A stretch of 64,000 nucleotides of DNA from Actinomycetota bacterium (GTDB taxonomy: Bacteria > Actinomycetota > Thermoleophilia > Gaiellales > Gaiellaceae). The notes beneath the pieces were generated by a model that searched no databases, was not told the origin of the DNA, and saw only the letters and a program-made list of their open reading frames with translations. The DNA is taken from positions 124,587 through 188,586 of the forward strand of contig PLJC01000038.1 of assembly GCA_003139545.1 (NCBI GenBank), in the 5' to 3' direction. This document shows positions 1 through 6,865 of this stretch, piece after piece; the first letter of the stretch is position 1, and every line of letters begins with the position of its first letter. The translations under genes and the position numbers were made by a program.

Positions 1-355
1 CGGGGCCGTGGTACTGCTGCAGGACGACGTGCTCTGCGTCGTCGAGCTGCAGCTCGCCGCGAACGGCCGCGGCGGCCTCGTTCGCGCTGAGCCAGGGAAC
101 GCCCGAGTCGGGGCCGTACTCCGCGTCCGCGACCGGCGCATAGGAGGTCGGGACACCGAGGAAGGAGGTGCGATTCTCGAAGAACTCGGCGAAGTAGTTC
201 ACGGACTTGTCCTGAAGCTGCGCCATCCCGCGCCAGTCGACGATCAGGCGGCGCTGGAGCTTCTGGGCGAGAAGGATCGCGCCTGCGAGGCTCGCCAGGT
301 TCGACCCGACGTTGCTCTCCGGGAACGGGCGCGAGACGACGTAGCGCTGCGTCAT
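1..355 (-). CDS. NodZ-like (GT23-type) fucosyltransferase, N-terminal part, cut by window edge
   Basis: Leftward gene read from the ATG at 355 (complement) and running off the left edge, so only about 118 residues are visible. The protein opens MTQRYVVSRPFPESNVGSNL, continues with a helix rich in Ala/Leu, then IVDWRGM and a DKSVNYFAEFFE segment. The order 'Gly-Ser-Asn-Leu...Ala-hydrophobic helix...(L/I)VDWRG...NxF..FFE' is the N-terminal pattern of NodZ-like alpha-1,6-fucosyltransferases. These take fucose from GDP-fucose; the catalytic C-terminal half is outside the window. GDP-fucose synthesis genes lie near the other end of the window (58146-59060 and 60626-61585), which fits. A TACCCT box at 364-369 on the same strand supports the start. 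The family call is from motif memory, not a search. Confidence 0.7.
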   Translation of the reverse strand, partial: MTQRYVVSRPFPESNVGSNLASLAGAILLAQKLQRRLIVDWRGMAQLQDKSVNYFAEFFENRTSFLGVPTSYAPVADAEYGPDSGVPWLSANEAAAAVRGELQLDDAEHVVLQQYHGP

Positions 356-363
356 GCCGCGCA

Positions 364-369
364 AGGGTA
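364..369 (-). promoter_or_regulatory. -10 box TACCCT for the NodZ-like gene
   Basis: Reads TACCCT on the minus strand; eight bases separate it from the ATG at 355, so transcription would begin at or next to the start codon. No clear -35 element is visible. Confidence 0.45.
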
Positions 370-400
370 CTCCGGTTGCTGTTCCGGCTCACCGGTGCGG

Positions 401-406
401 TAGCGT
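401..406 (+). promoter_or_regulatory. -10 box TAGCGT for the gene starting at 415
   Basis: TAGCGT lies eight bases before the GTG at 415. It favours that GTG over the in-frame ATG at 376, which would sit upstream of this promoter. Confidence 0.45.
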
Positions 407-414
407 CAAGCTCA

Positions 415-1194
415 GTGTCCTACCCGGTTTTCGTCAACTGCCGCGACAGGCTCACGTCTCTCGCAGAGCTCGTAGGCTGGCTCGAACGCGCCGGCTGCGA
501 GGAGATCTACCTCATCGACAACGACTCTGCGTACGAGCCGTTGCTCGACTACTACCGCTCCACGCCGCACACGGTCATCCGGCTGGACGAGAACTACGGG
601 AAGTGGTCACTGTGGCAGGCGCCCGAGCTCTACGAGCGCACGGAGGGACGCCGCTTCGTCTACACGGATCCGGACGTCATTCCGGTCGCGGCTTGCCCCC
701 TTGACGCACTCGACCTGTTCTCGGAACTGCTCGACCGCTACAAGCTCCCGAACAAGGTCGGCTTCGGCTTGCGCATCGACGACATCCCCGACCACTATCG
801 CCACAAGCAGGATGTGCTGGCCTCGGAGCTCGGCATGTGGCAGTGGCCCCTCGAGGAAGGCGTCTTCTACGCGCCGATCGACACGACATTCGCGCTCTAT
901 CGCGAGAACGGCTCCTGGGCGCGCGAGGCGCTTCGCACGGGCCTGCCTTACATCGCGCGCCACGACTCGTGGTATCTCGACCTCGATCGTCTGACGCCGG
1001 AAGAGGTCTTCTATCAGCAGAGGGCTGCGTTCTCCACGGCCTACACATCGGGCATGGCGCACTGGGTCGCGCCTGAGCTCGGCGAACGCCTTGCGAGCTT
1101 CGCCGCGAACCCTGGCCGCTCCATCCCGGGGCGCATCACGCGGCTTCGTTGGCGTTTGCGCGGCCGGCGGGCCGTGCGCAGAGGACGCGGGTGA
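415..1194 (+). CDS. GT2-like / nucleotide-diphospho-sugar transferase-fold protein
   Basis: About 259 residues from GTG 415; an in-frame ATG at 376 would add 13 residues, but the -10 box at 401-406 favours 415. The N-terminus (YPVFVNCRDRLTSLAELVGW) followed by LERAGCEEIYLIDNDS resembles a GT-A Rossmann-like start in which a first strand and helix precede an acidic sugar-nucleotide site. FVYTDPDVIP further on is a plausible metal-binding DxD-type loop (TDPDV). The middle region (DSWYLDLDRLTPEE) is typical of short GT2-like proteins in polysaccharide loci. No transmembrane segment. The C-terminus is very Arg-rich (RLRWRLRGRRAVRRGRG), perhaps for membrane contact. It ends three bases before the convergent methyltransferase gene. 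Donor and acceptor unknown. Confidence 0.75.
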   Translation: MSYPVFVNCRDRLTSLAELVGWLERAGCEEIYLIDNDSAYEPLLDYYRSTPHTVIRLDENYGKWSLWQAPELYERTEGRRFVYTDPDVIPVAACPLDALDLFSELLDRYKLPNKVGFGLRIDDIPDHYRHKQDVLASELGMWQWPLEEGVFYAPIDTTFALYRENGSWAREALRTGLPYIARHDSWYLDLDRLTPEEVFYQQRAAFSTAYTSGMAHWVAPELGERLASFAANPGRSIPGRITRLRWRLRGRRAVRRGRG

Positions 1195-1197
1195 GCG

Positions 1198-2031
1198 TCA
1201 GCGCCGTCTGAGCACGATCAGCTTCGCGGAGAGCCCTGCGCGCGTGCGCGATAGAGCTGTGCGATCGAGTGCCGCGAGCGGCGGCAGGACGACTGACGCA
1301 AGCCGGTCGCGTCCTCGAACGGAGGACGTGAGCCCACGCCAGAAGAAGCGGTGCAGCGCAAAGGCGGACCGCGAGCCCGCATCGACGGGATCTCCGAGGA
1401 ACGCGACCGTCGGGATGACGGCGTCGATGCGTAAGCCCGCGTTTGCACTCGCCTCCTCCCATCGTGCGAGCGTCCGGACGACGTTGTGCGCGCTCTCTCC
1501 GCCGGCCGGCATCCAGCGGCCGCGCATGACGAGCGGGTCGAGCACCGCGAGGACGCCTCCGCTCGAGACTTGCGACGCGAGGTTTGAGAGGGCGCGGTCG
1601 AAGCGCTGCTCGTCGACGATGTGGTGCAGGACGCTCATCACGGTGACGAGGTCGAACGTCGCGTCGGGGAACGGTGCCTGTTCGGTGATGTCGGCTGCCG
1701 CGAAGTCCGAGCCGGGAAAACGCTCGCGCAACCGCTCGACCGCGGTGGGGACGAGGTCCGATCCCGCCACGTTCGCGGCCCCCTCGCGCCGCCAGAGGTC
1801 GACCCAGAATCCCGTGCCGCTTCCCACGTCGAGCACGGCACGATCGCGCACGGAGACACCCGCGGCGGCGAAGCCACGGAGGACCCCGCGCGCGCTATTC
1901 GCATACACGTGACTGTTGAACACGAGCGGCAGCGTCGGATAGCCGGCGACGCCGAGATCGTTCGCTGCGTCGTGCAAGGCGCTCCAGTACTCGGGCGGGA
2001 GATATGTCTCGCCGGCGCGCGGGTACGTCAT
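1198..2031 (-). CDS. Class I SAM-dependent methyltransferase
   Basis: 277 residues. The SAM-binding motif I is VLDVGSGTGFWVDLW near residues 65-80, followed by an acidic motif II region (VAGSDLVPTAVERL), motif post-I/III DFAAADITEQAPFPDATFDLVTV and the 'VLHHI' element after it, as in Methyltransf_11/12-type enzymes. The N-terminal segment (ETYLPPEYWSALHDA) and a C-terminal region of 100 residues with hydrophobic helices probably bind the acceptor. It lies at the 3' end of a leftward glycosyltransferase cluster but has its own -10 box at 2038-2043, so it may be expressed separately. It likely methylates a sugar or lipid-linked intermediate; the substrate cannot be read from sequence. Confidence 0.88.
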   Translation of the reverse strand: MTYPRAGETYLPPEYWSALHDAANDLGVAGYPTLPLVFNSHVYANSARGVLRGFAAAGVSVRDRAVLDVGSGTGFWVDLWRREGAANVAGSDLVPTAVERLRERFPGSDFAAADITEQAPFPDATFDLVTVMSVLHHIVDEQRFDRALSNLASQVSSGGVLAVLDPLVMRGRWMPAGGESAHNVVRTLARWEEASANAGLRIDAVIPTVAFLGDPVDAGSRSAFALHRFFWRGLTSSVRGRDRLASVVLPPLAALDRTALSRTRAGLSAKLIVLRRR

Positions 2032-2037
2032 GCGATC

Positions 2038-2043
2038 ACCCTA
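2038..2043 (-). promoter_or_regulatory. -10 box TAGGGT for the methyltransferase
   Basis: Minus-strand TAGGGT, six bases before the ATG at 2031 and squeezed between it and the stop codon of the upstream glycosyltransferase (2045-2047). Confidence 0.45.
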
Positions 2044-2044
2044 C

Positions 2045-3223
2045 TCACGAGTCGCGCGCGCGGGTGTCGAGGAGACGGGTGTAGACACGGCGGAGCAGCC
2101 GGAAGCGGCGGGCGAGGCGGCGTGCAGGCTCGACGCCCTCGCTCCTCAACGCACGCGCGGTCAGAGCCCGAACGCGTCCGAGCACGGATCCCGCACCGCT
2201 CGTCGCGGCGAGGAGCGGATACGCCTGCCCGAGGACGCGTGGACGGAACGCGCCGTGGGCCCGGGCGAAGCGTGCGAGCTCGCGGGCTTGGCGCCGGTAG
2301 CCGCCCGCGGCGTCTCCGAGCCACCCGGCGACCATCGTGGCAGCGGCGCGCTCGGTGACGGCGCGGCCGACGAGGGCGCGGCCGGCGGCATCGAGCTCGA
2401 GCCGGGTCGCGGCTGCGTCGAGAAAACGGTCGAGCTCGCCGTCCGCGAGCGCAGGCTCCTGCCAGAAGCGCGCGTCGCTTCGCAGGAGTAGGCGCAGTGT
2501 CGACGCCGGCGCCTCGGGAGCGAGCTCGCGCAGGAAGGCGTCGTAGCTGCGCGCGTCGCTTTCCCAAACCGCGGCGGAGTTCGCGATCGTCATCTGCTGC
2601 TCGTGCCGCCGGTAGCGGAGCAGCGTCTCCTCCACGACGCGTGCGTCCTGCCGCGCCAGGACGAGCTTGCGGTAGAGGTCGTGATCCTCGGCGGCGCTCA
2701 GGCTCTCGTCGAAACCGCCGAGCTCGAGCACGACGTCTCTCCGGAACATCAGGGAGGGATGGACGAGGAATACCTGGCCCGCCACCACGTCGGCTGCGAA
2801 CTCGTTGAACGACCCGATACGAGGACGAACGGTCGTCCAGAGGCGTCCGTCGGTGTCGACGATGTCCGTCCAGGTCCCGACGAGTGCGACTCGGGGGAGA
2901 CGGTCGAGGACGGAGACCTGCGCTTCCAACCGGCGCGGAAGGCACACGTCGTCGTGGTCGAGCCGGGCAACGTACTCGCCCCGGGCCTCCCGCAGGCCGC
3001 GGTTGAGCGACGGGATCTGCCCGATGTTGTGTTCGTTCCGGAGGACGCGGATGCGCCGGTCGGAAGGCAAGCCGGCGACACTTCCGTCCGTGCTCCCGTC
3101 GTCGACGATCAGGAGCTCGAAGTCGTCGAAGGTCTGTGCGAGCACGCTGTCGACGGCCTCATGCAGATACGCGCCGCCGTTGTAGGCCGCGAGCAGCACG
3201 GTGACGCGCACCTCGCTGCTCAT
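2045..3223 (-). CDS. Family 2 glycosyltransferase
   Basis: 392 residues. Residues 7-110 form a textbook GT2 (PF00535) domain: VTVLLAAYNGGAYLHEAVDS, then LLIVDDGSTDGS (first Asp pair for the nucleotide), EARGEYVARLDHDDVCLP with the DHDD metal-binding motif, then a region with DESLSAAEDHDLYRKL, where AEDHD supplies the ED-type catalytic Asp. The C-terminal 130 residues are helical and specific to this protein. Its ATG overlaps the stop of the upstream GT4 gene as ATGA (3220-3223), so the two are translationally coupled. No membrane segments, so it should act at the cytoplasmic face on a lipid-linked acceptor. Confidence 0.93.
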   Translation of the reverse strand: MSSEVRVTVLLAAYNGGAYLHEAVDSVLAQTFDDFELLIVDDGSTDGSVAGLPSDRRIRVLRNEHNIGQIPSLNRGLREARGEYVARLDHDDVCLPRRLEAQVSVLDRLPRVALVGTWTDIVDTDGRLWTTVRPRIGSFNEFAADVVAGQVFLVHPSLMFRRDVVLELGGFDESLSAAEDHDLYRKLVLARQDARVVEETLLRYRRHEQQMTIANSAAVWESDARSYDAFLRELAPEAPASTLRLLLRSDARFWQEPALADGELDRFLDAAATRLELDAAGRALVGRAVTERAAATMVAGWLGDAAGGYRRQARELARFARAHGAFRPRVLGQAYPLLAATSGAGSVLGRVRALTARALRSEGVEPARRLARRFRLLRRVYTRLLDTRARDS

Positions 3224-4275
3224 GCGACGTCCATCGCTCGCCGGTAGATGTCGGCGAGTTGGTTGCCGATCGTCGTGCGGCCGTAGTGCTCGGAAGCGTC
3301 GGCGGCGATCGCCGCGCGGTCGAACTCGCGGGTGAGCCCTGCGAGGATCGCGGCTGCCAGCCCGTCCGGCCCGGCGAGCACGCCGTTCTCCGGGCCGATG
3401 AGCTCCGGGATCGCGGCGACCGGCGTGCCGACCACCGGGACTCCGCTCGCGAGTGCTTCGATCGCCGCCACGCCGCTCGTCTCGAAGCGGCTCGGCAGGG
3501 CGAACACGTCTGCCCGGCGCAGGAGCTCCGCAACCGCCGGCTTCGGGATCACTCCGCAGAAGGTGACAGGGAGACCGGCTGCGCGACGCTCCAGTGCAGG
3601 GCGCAGGTCGCCGTCGCCGACGAGCGCGAGGGTCACGTCAGGCCGGACGGCCACAACCTCTTCGAGCGCACTGAGGAGGAGGTCGTGCCCCTTCGCCTCG
3701 TAGAACATCCCGACCGACAACAGAAAGCCGGGGTCATGCTCGCCCTGTGGATGAAAGAGGGACGTGTCGACGGCGTTTCGCACCACCGACGTTCGCGCTC
3801 CCGGCGCCGTCGCGAGGATTCCCCGCTCGAGCGCACAACTGACCGGGAGGACGAATCGCGCGCGCGAGAATGCGAATCGGGCAGCGGCACGCAGCGGCGG
3901 TGTCAGCGTCAGCGGGTCCTCCGGCAAGAACACGCTCCAGTGCTCGCTGATGACGAGCGGGCGGCGGTCGAGCAGCGCGGCGGCCGCGCCGGCGAGGAAG
4001 AAGTGAGCGTGCACGAGATCGTGACGCGGTAGGCGCGGCCATGCGGCCGCCGCGGCCGCGAGCAGCCCCGCCGCGGCGGGGCGACGCGGGAAGCCGGAGC
4101 GGTACGTCGGCAACGGCTCGCCGTCGATCTTCTCCAACCCGAACCGCTCTTCGCGGGCCAGATGCAGAACCGTGATGTCCGCGTGCTCGGCGGCGGCGAG
4201 CGCGTGCTCGCGCACGAACTCACCCGTCGGATCCTCCGCGCTCGGATAGCTCGTGGTGACGAAGAGCACCCTCAC
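3220..4275 (-). CDS. Family 4 glycosyltransferase
   Basis: About 351 residues from the GTG at 4275, chosen because it overlaps the upstream asparagine-synthetase stop as GTGA (4272-4275); an ATG at 4299 would overlap that gene by 28 bases. The protein begins RVLFVTTSYPSAEDPTGEFV, a typical GT4 N-domain. It has LVHAHFFLAG (helix after the acceptor site), ISEHWSVF, then VLPVSCALE. The C-domain has FLLSVGMFYEAKGHDLLL, LALVGDGDLRP and the diphosphate-binding signature ADVFALPSRFETSGVAAIEALASG with the conserved E(x)7E pair. Retaining GT-B fold; the donor is undetermined. It is an internal gene of the leftward operon 11156 to 2045. Confidence 0.92.
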   Translation of the reverse strand: MRVLFVTTSYPSAEDPTGEFVREHALAAAEHADITVLHLAREERFGLEKIDGEPLPTYRSGFPRRPAAAGLLAAAAAAWPRLPRHDLVHAHFFLAGAAAALLDRRPLVISEHWSVFLPEDPLTLTPPLRAAARFAFSRARFVLPVSCALERGILATAPGARTSVVRNAVDTSLFHPQGEHDPGFLLSVGMFYEAKGHDLLLSALEEVVAVRPDVTLALVGDGDLRPALERRAAGLPVTFCGVIPKPAVAELLRRADVFALPSRFETSGVAAIEALASGVPVVGTPVAAIPELIGPENGVLAGPDGLAAAILAGLTREFDRAAIAADASEHYGRTTIGNQLADIYRRAMDVA

Positions 4276-6077
4276 GCGTCGAGAAACCGGCGAGCCCACA
4301 ACTCGACGTTGAGGGCACGCCAGAGCTCCATGCCGGCACGCAGCCGGCCGCGACGATGCCGGTCGAGCCGCTGCCTGGCCGCCGACTCGTCGACGAAGCC
4401 CCGGTCCCGGAACGATTGCGACGCGAACACGTCTGCGGCGAGGTCGCCGAGGGCACCGCGGAAGAAGCGAGACTCGGGCGTCACGAACCCCAGCTTGTCG
4501 CGGCGGCGCGCGACCTCGGGCGGAAGGAGATCCGCGAGTGCGCGACGCAAGACCGATTTCGTCTCGCCGCGGCGGATCAGCTCGTCACCCGGGAGCGAGA
4601 ACGCGAGCTCGACAAGGCGATGGTCGAGCAGCGGCACGCGCGCCTCGAGCGAATGGGCCATCGAGTTGCGGTCCTCGTAGCGCAGCAGCTCGGGAAGGCC
4701 GCGGCGCGTGAGCAGGATCTGGAGCTGCCGCCGGAGCCGGTCGGGAAACACCGCGCCGTCGCCGTTCGTGCGGTGCGCGGTCTCGCGCAGTTCCGGCGCG
4801 ACGAGCGACGCCGCGCCGCGCAGGCGGCTGCGCGCCGCCAACCGGAGCGGCTCGGGCACGTGCGGCGTGGCGAGCGCGACGGCAGCCCAGCGTGGGCCGT
4901 GCACGGACGCGAACGCGCGCAGCTCGCGTGTCGCCTCCGTCACGTGGCCCGAGCGTAGGAGATCCGACAGCCGATAGCCGAAGGACGCGCGGTAACCGGC
5001 AAGGATCTCGTCGCCGCCCTGACCGTCGAGCATGACGGTGAGCCCGGCCCGTCGCGCCTCGCGCATCACGTACCAGCTTGCGCAGATCGACGTCGAGCCG
5101 AAGGGCTCTCCCTGCGCCTGCACGATCGCCGGCAGGTCTTCGACGAGCTGTTCGGTGCTGAAGGTGACCCAGTTCGCGTCCGCGCCTGTTCGTTCGACGA
5201 CCGCGCGCGCGTACGGACGCTCGTCGAAGCCCTGATCATCGAAGTACGCGGTGACGGTCTTCTGATGCTCGTGACCGTGGTAGGCGACCGCGACGGCGAT
5301 CGACGACGAGTCGATGCCGCCCGAGAGGCACGTTCCAACGGGCACGTCGCTCCGAAGCTGCAACCGCACCGCGTCGAGGAACGTCTCGCGCACGGCGGCG
5401 ACGGGGTCCGTGGGGGCATCCGCCGGCTCGAGGTCCCAGTACCGCCACGTGCGCAACCCGCTCGGGCCGAAGGTGAGCGAATGGGCGGGCGGAAGCCGAA
5501 CGACGCCGGCGAAGAACGTCTCGTCGCCCTGGTCGAGGTATCCCTGCTCGAGGTAGTCGCTCACCGCCCGGAGGTTCGCGCCGGAGCGGCGGAGCGGCGG
5601 TGGCTCGCTCGCGAACGAGAACCGGTCGCCGTCGAGGCGGTAGTAGAACGGCTTGACTCCGAGCCGATCGCGCGAGCAGAAGAGCGTGCGACGCGTCGCG
5701 TCCCAGATCGCGAACGCCCACATGCCGTTGAAGCGCTCGACGCACCGGTCGCCCCACTCGCGGTATGCGGCGAGGATCACCTCGCTGTCGGTTCCGGTCG
5801 AGAAGCGGTGGCCATGCGCGCGCAGTTCCTCGCGCACCTCGAGGTAGTTGTAGATCTCGCCGTTGTGCAGGAGCTGCAGCTCGCCGTCCTGCATCGGCTG
5901 CAGGCCCGCGTCGGAGAGGTCGAGGATCGCGAGACGGAGATGGCCGAGGCACACGCCGTCCTCCGCGAAGAGGCCGCGCCCGTCGGGCCCGCGATGCGCG
6001 AGCTGCCCGAGCATCGCCTCGACTGCGGCGCGGTCTGCGGGCCGGTCGAGCTCGACGACGCCTGCGAGCCCGCACAT
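4272..6077 (-). CDS. asnB: Asparagine synthetase-type glutamine-dependent amidotransferase (AsnB family)
   Basis: 601 residues from the ATG at 6077, chosen because Cys2 of MCGLAGVVELD is the N-terminal nucleophile of class II glutamine amidotransferases. The glutaminase domain (residues 1-200) keeps HRGPDGRGLF, LHNGEIYNY and the conserved 'RDRLGVKPFYY'. The synthetase domain carries the ATP pyrophosphatase loop LSGGIDSSSIAVA and MLDGQGGDEILAGY. The family makes asparagine from aspartate, but members inside polysaccharide loci are often thought to amidate uronic acids or acyl groups on sugars. Here it is embedded between GT4 and GT2 genes with overlaps on both sides (TGATG at 6075-6079 upstream, GTGA at 4272-4275 downstream), so sugar amidation is a reasonable inference. 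A second, divergent copy lies at 49303-51183. Confidence 0.92.
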   Translation of the reverse strand: MCGLAGVVELDRPADRAAVEAMLGQLAHRGPDGRGLFAEDGVCLGHLRLAILDLSDAGLQPMQDGELQLLHNGEIYNYLEVREELRAHGHRFSTGTDSEVILAAYREWGDRCVERFNGMWAFAIWDATRRTLFCSRDRLGVKPFYYRLDGDRFSFASEPPPLRRSGANLRAVSDYLEQGYLDQGDETFFAGVVRLPPAHSLTFGPSGLRTWRYWDLEPADAPTDPVAAVRETFLDAVRLQLRSDVPVGTCLSGGIDSSSIAVAVAYHGHEHQKTVTAYFDDQGFDERPYARAVVERTGADANWVTFSTEQLVEDLPAIVQAQGEPFGSTSICASWYVMREARRAGLTVMLDGQGGDEILAGYRASFGYRLSDLLRSGHVTEATRELRAFASVHGPRWAAVALATPHVPEPLRLAARSRLRGAASLVAPELRETAHRTNGDGAVFPDRLRRQLQILLTRRGLPELLRYEDRNSMAHSLEARVPLLDHRLVELAFSLPGDELIRRGETKSVLRRALADLLPPEVARRRDKLGFVTPESRFFRGALGDLAADVFASQSFRDRGFVDESAARQRLDRHRRGRLRAGMELWRALNVELWARRFLDA

Positions 6078-6865
6078 CAGCGGCTCCCGCGCGGCGCGCG
6101 GCCGCCCGTGAGCGCATACGCGGCCGCGACAGTGCGCATCGCGATCCTCTGCAGCTGCGGCTGCCGCACGAAGCGGCGGATGACGAGCGGGGACACGAGC
6201 CGGCCCCCGTGGCGGCGGCTCACCGCGAGCCGCTCCGGCCAGAAGTTGGAGACCGACGTCTTGGCGGCGGGGTGCCTGCGCTGCACGCCCCAGACCGCGT
6301 CGACGTGCCGCACCGGGAAGCGCTTCCCGATGCGGAGCCACAGGTCGTAGTCCATCGTCATGTGCAGCGACTCGTCGATGTCGCCGACCGCCTCGAGCGC
6401 CTCTCGCGTGAAGAAGACCGCGGGCGAGTAGATACCGCCTCCGAGGTTCAGCTCGGTCCACAGATCGAACGCCGGCCGCGAGCGGATACGCCGAGGGTTG
6501 ACGCCGTCGTCGTTGACGCGCGTCACGTCGGCGTACACGAGCCCGGCGCCGCTCGAGCGAAGCGCTTCGAGTCCCTGCGCGACTGCGTCAGCCTCGTAGG
6601 CGTCGTCGGAGTTCAGCCAGCCGAAGACGTCGCCCGTCGCCAGCTCGAATCCCTTGTTGAGCGCGTGCGACTGGCCGCGGTCAGGCTCGGAGATCCAGCG
6701 CAGTCCTTCGTATTCGCGGAGGATGTCGAGCGTCCCGTCGGTGGAGCCTCCGTCCACGACGACGTGCTCGATCGGCGCATGCGTCTGCGCGCGCACGCTG
6801 TCGAGCGCCTCGCGGAGGTAACGGGACTGGTTGAGCGACGGCGTGACGATCGAGACGAGCGTCAT
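6077..6865 (-). CDS. Family 2 glycosyltransferase
   Basis: 262 residues. It opens MTLVSIVTPSLNQSRYLREA, followed by VVVDGGSTDGTLDIL (the DGGSTDGT form typical of WcaA/rhamnosyl-type GT2 enzymes), EPDRGQSHALNKGF and GWLNSDDAYEA, whose SDD is the metal-binding DxD equivalent. MTMDYDLWLRIGKRF supplies the catalytic acidic residue. There is no C-terminal membrane segment. The 'EPDRGQSHALNKG' loop is the mark of a well-populated GT2 subgroup in capsule and O-antigen clusters. ATG at 6865 overlaps the stop of the double GT4 gene (ATGA, 6862-6865), and its TGA shares one base with the asnB start. Confidence 0.93.
   Translation of the reverse strand: MTLVSIVTPSLNQSRYLREALDSVRAQTHAPIEHVVVDGGSTDGTLDILREYEGLRWISEPDRGQSHALNKGFELATGDVFGWLNSDDAYEADAVAQGLEALRSSGAGLVYADVTRVNDDGVNPRRIRSRPAFDLWTELNLGGGIYSPAVFFTREALEAVGDIDESLHMTMDYDLWLRIGKRFPVRHVDAVWGVQRRHPAAKTSVSNFWPERLAVSRRHGGRLVSPLVIRRFVRQPQLQRIAMRTVAAAYALTGGRAPRGSR

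Noticed and set aside
376..414. Extended ATG start for the first rightward gene
   Set aside because: The added residues are unlike the fold and a good -10 box at 401-406 lies inside the extension, so the GTG at 415 is preferred.
4276..4299. ATG 4299 as the start of the first GT4 gene
   Set aside because: GTG 4275 gives the GTGA overlap seen at most junctions; the longer form would overlap asnB by 28 bases.
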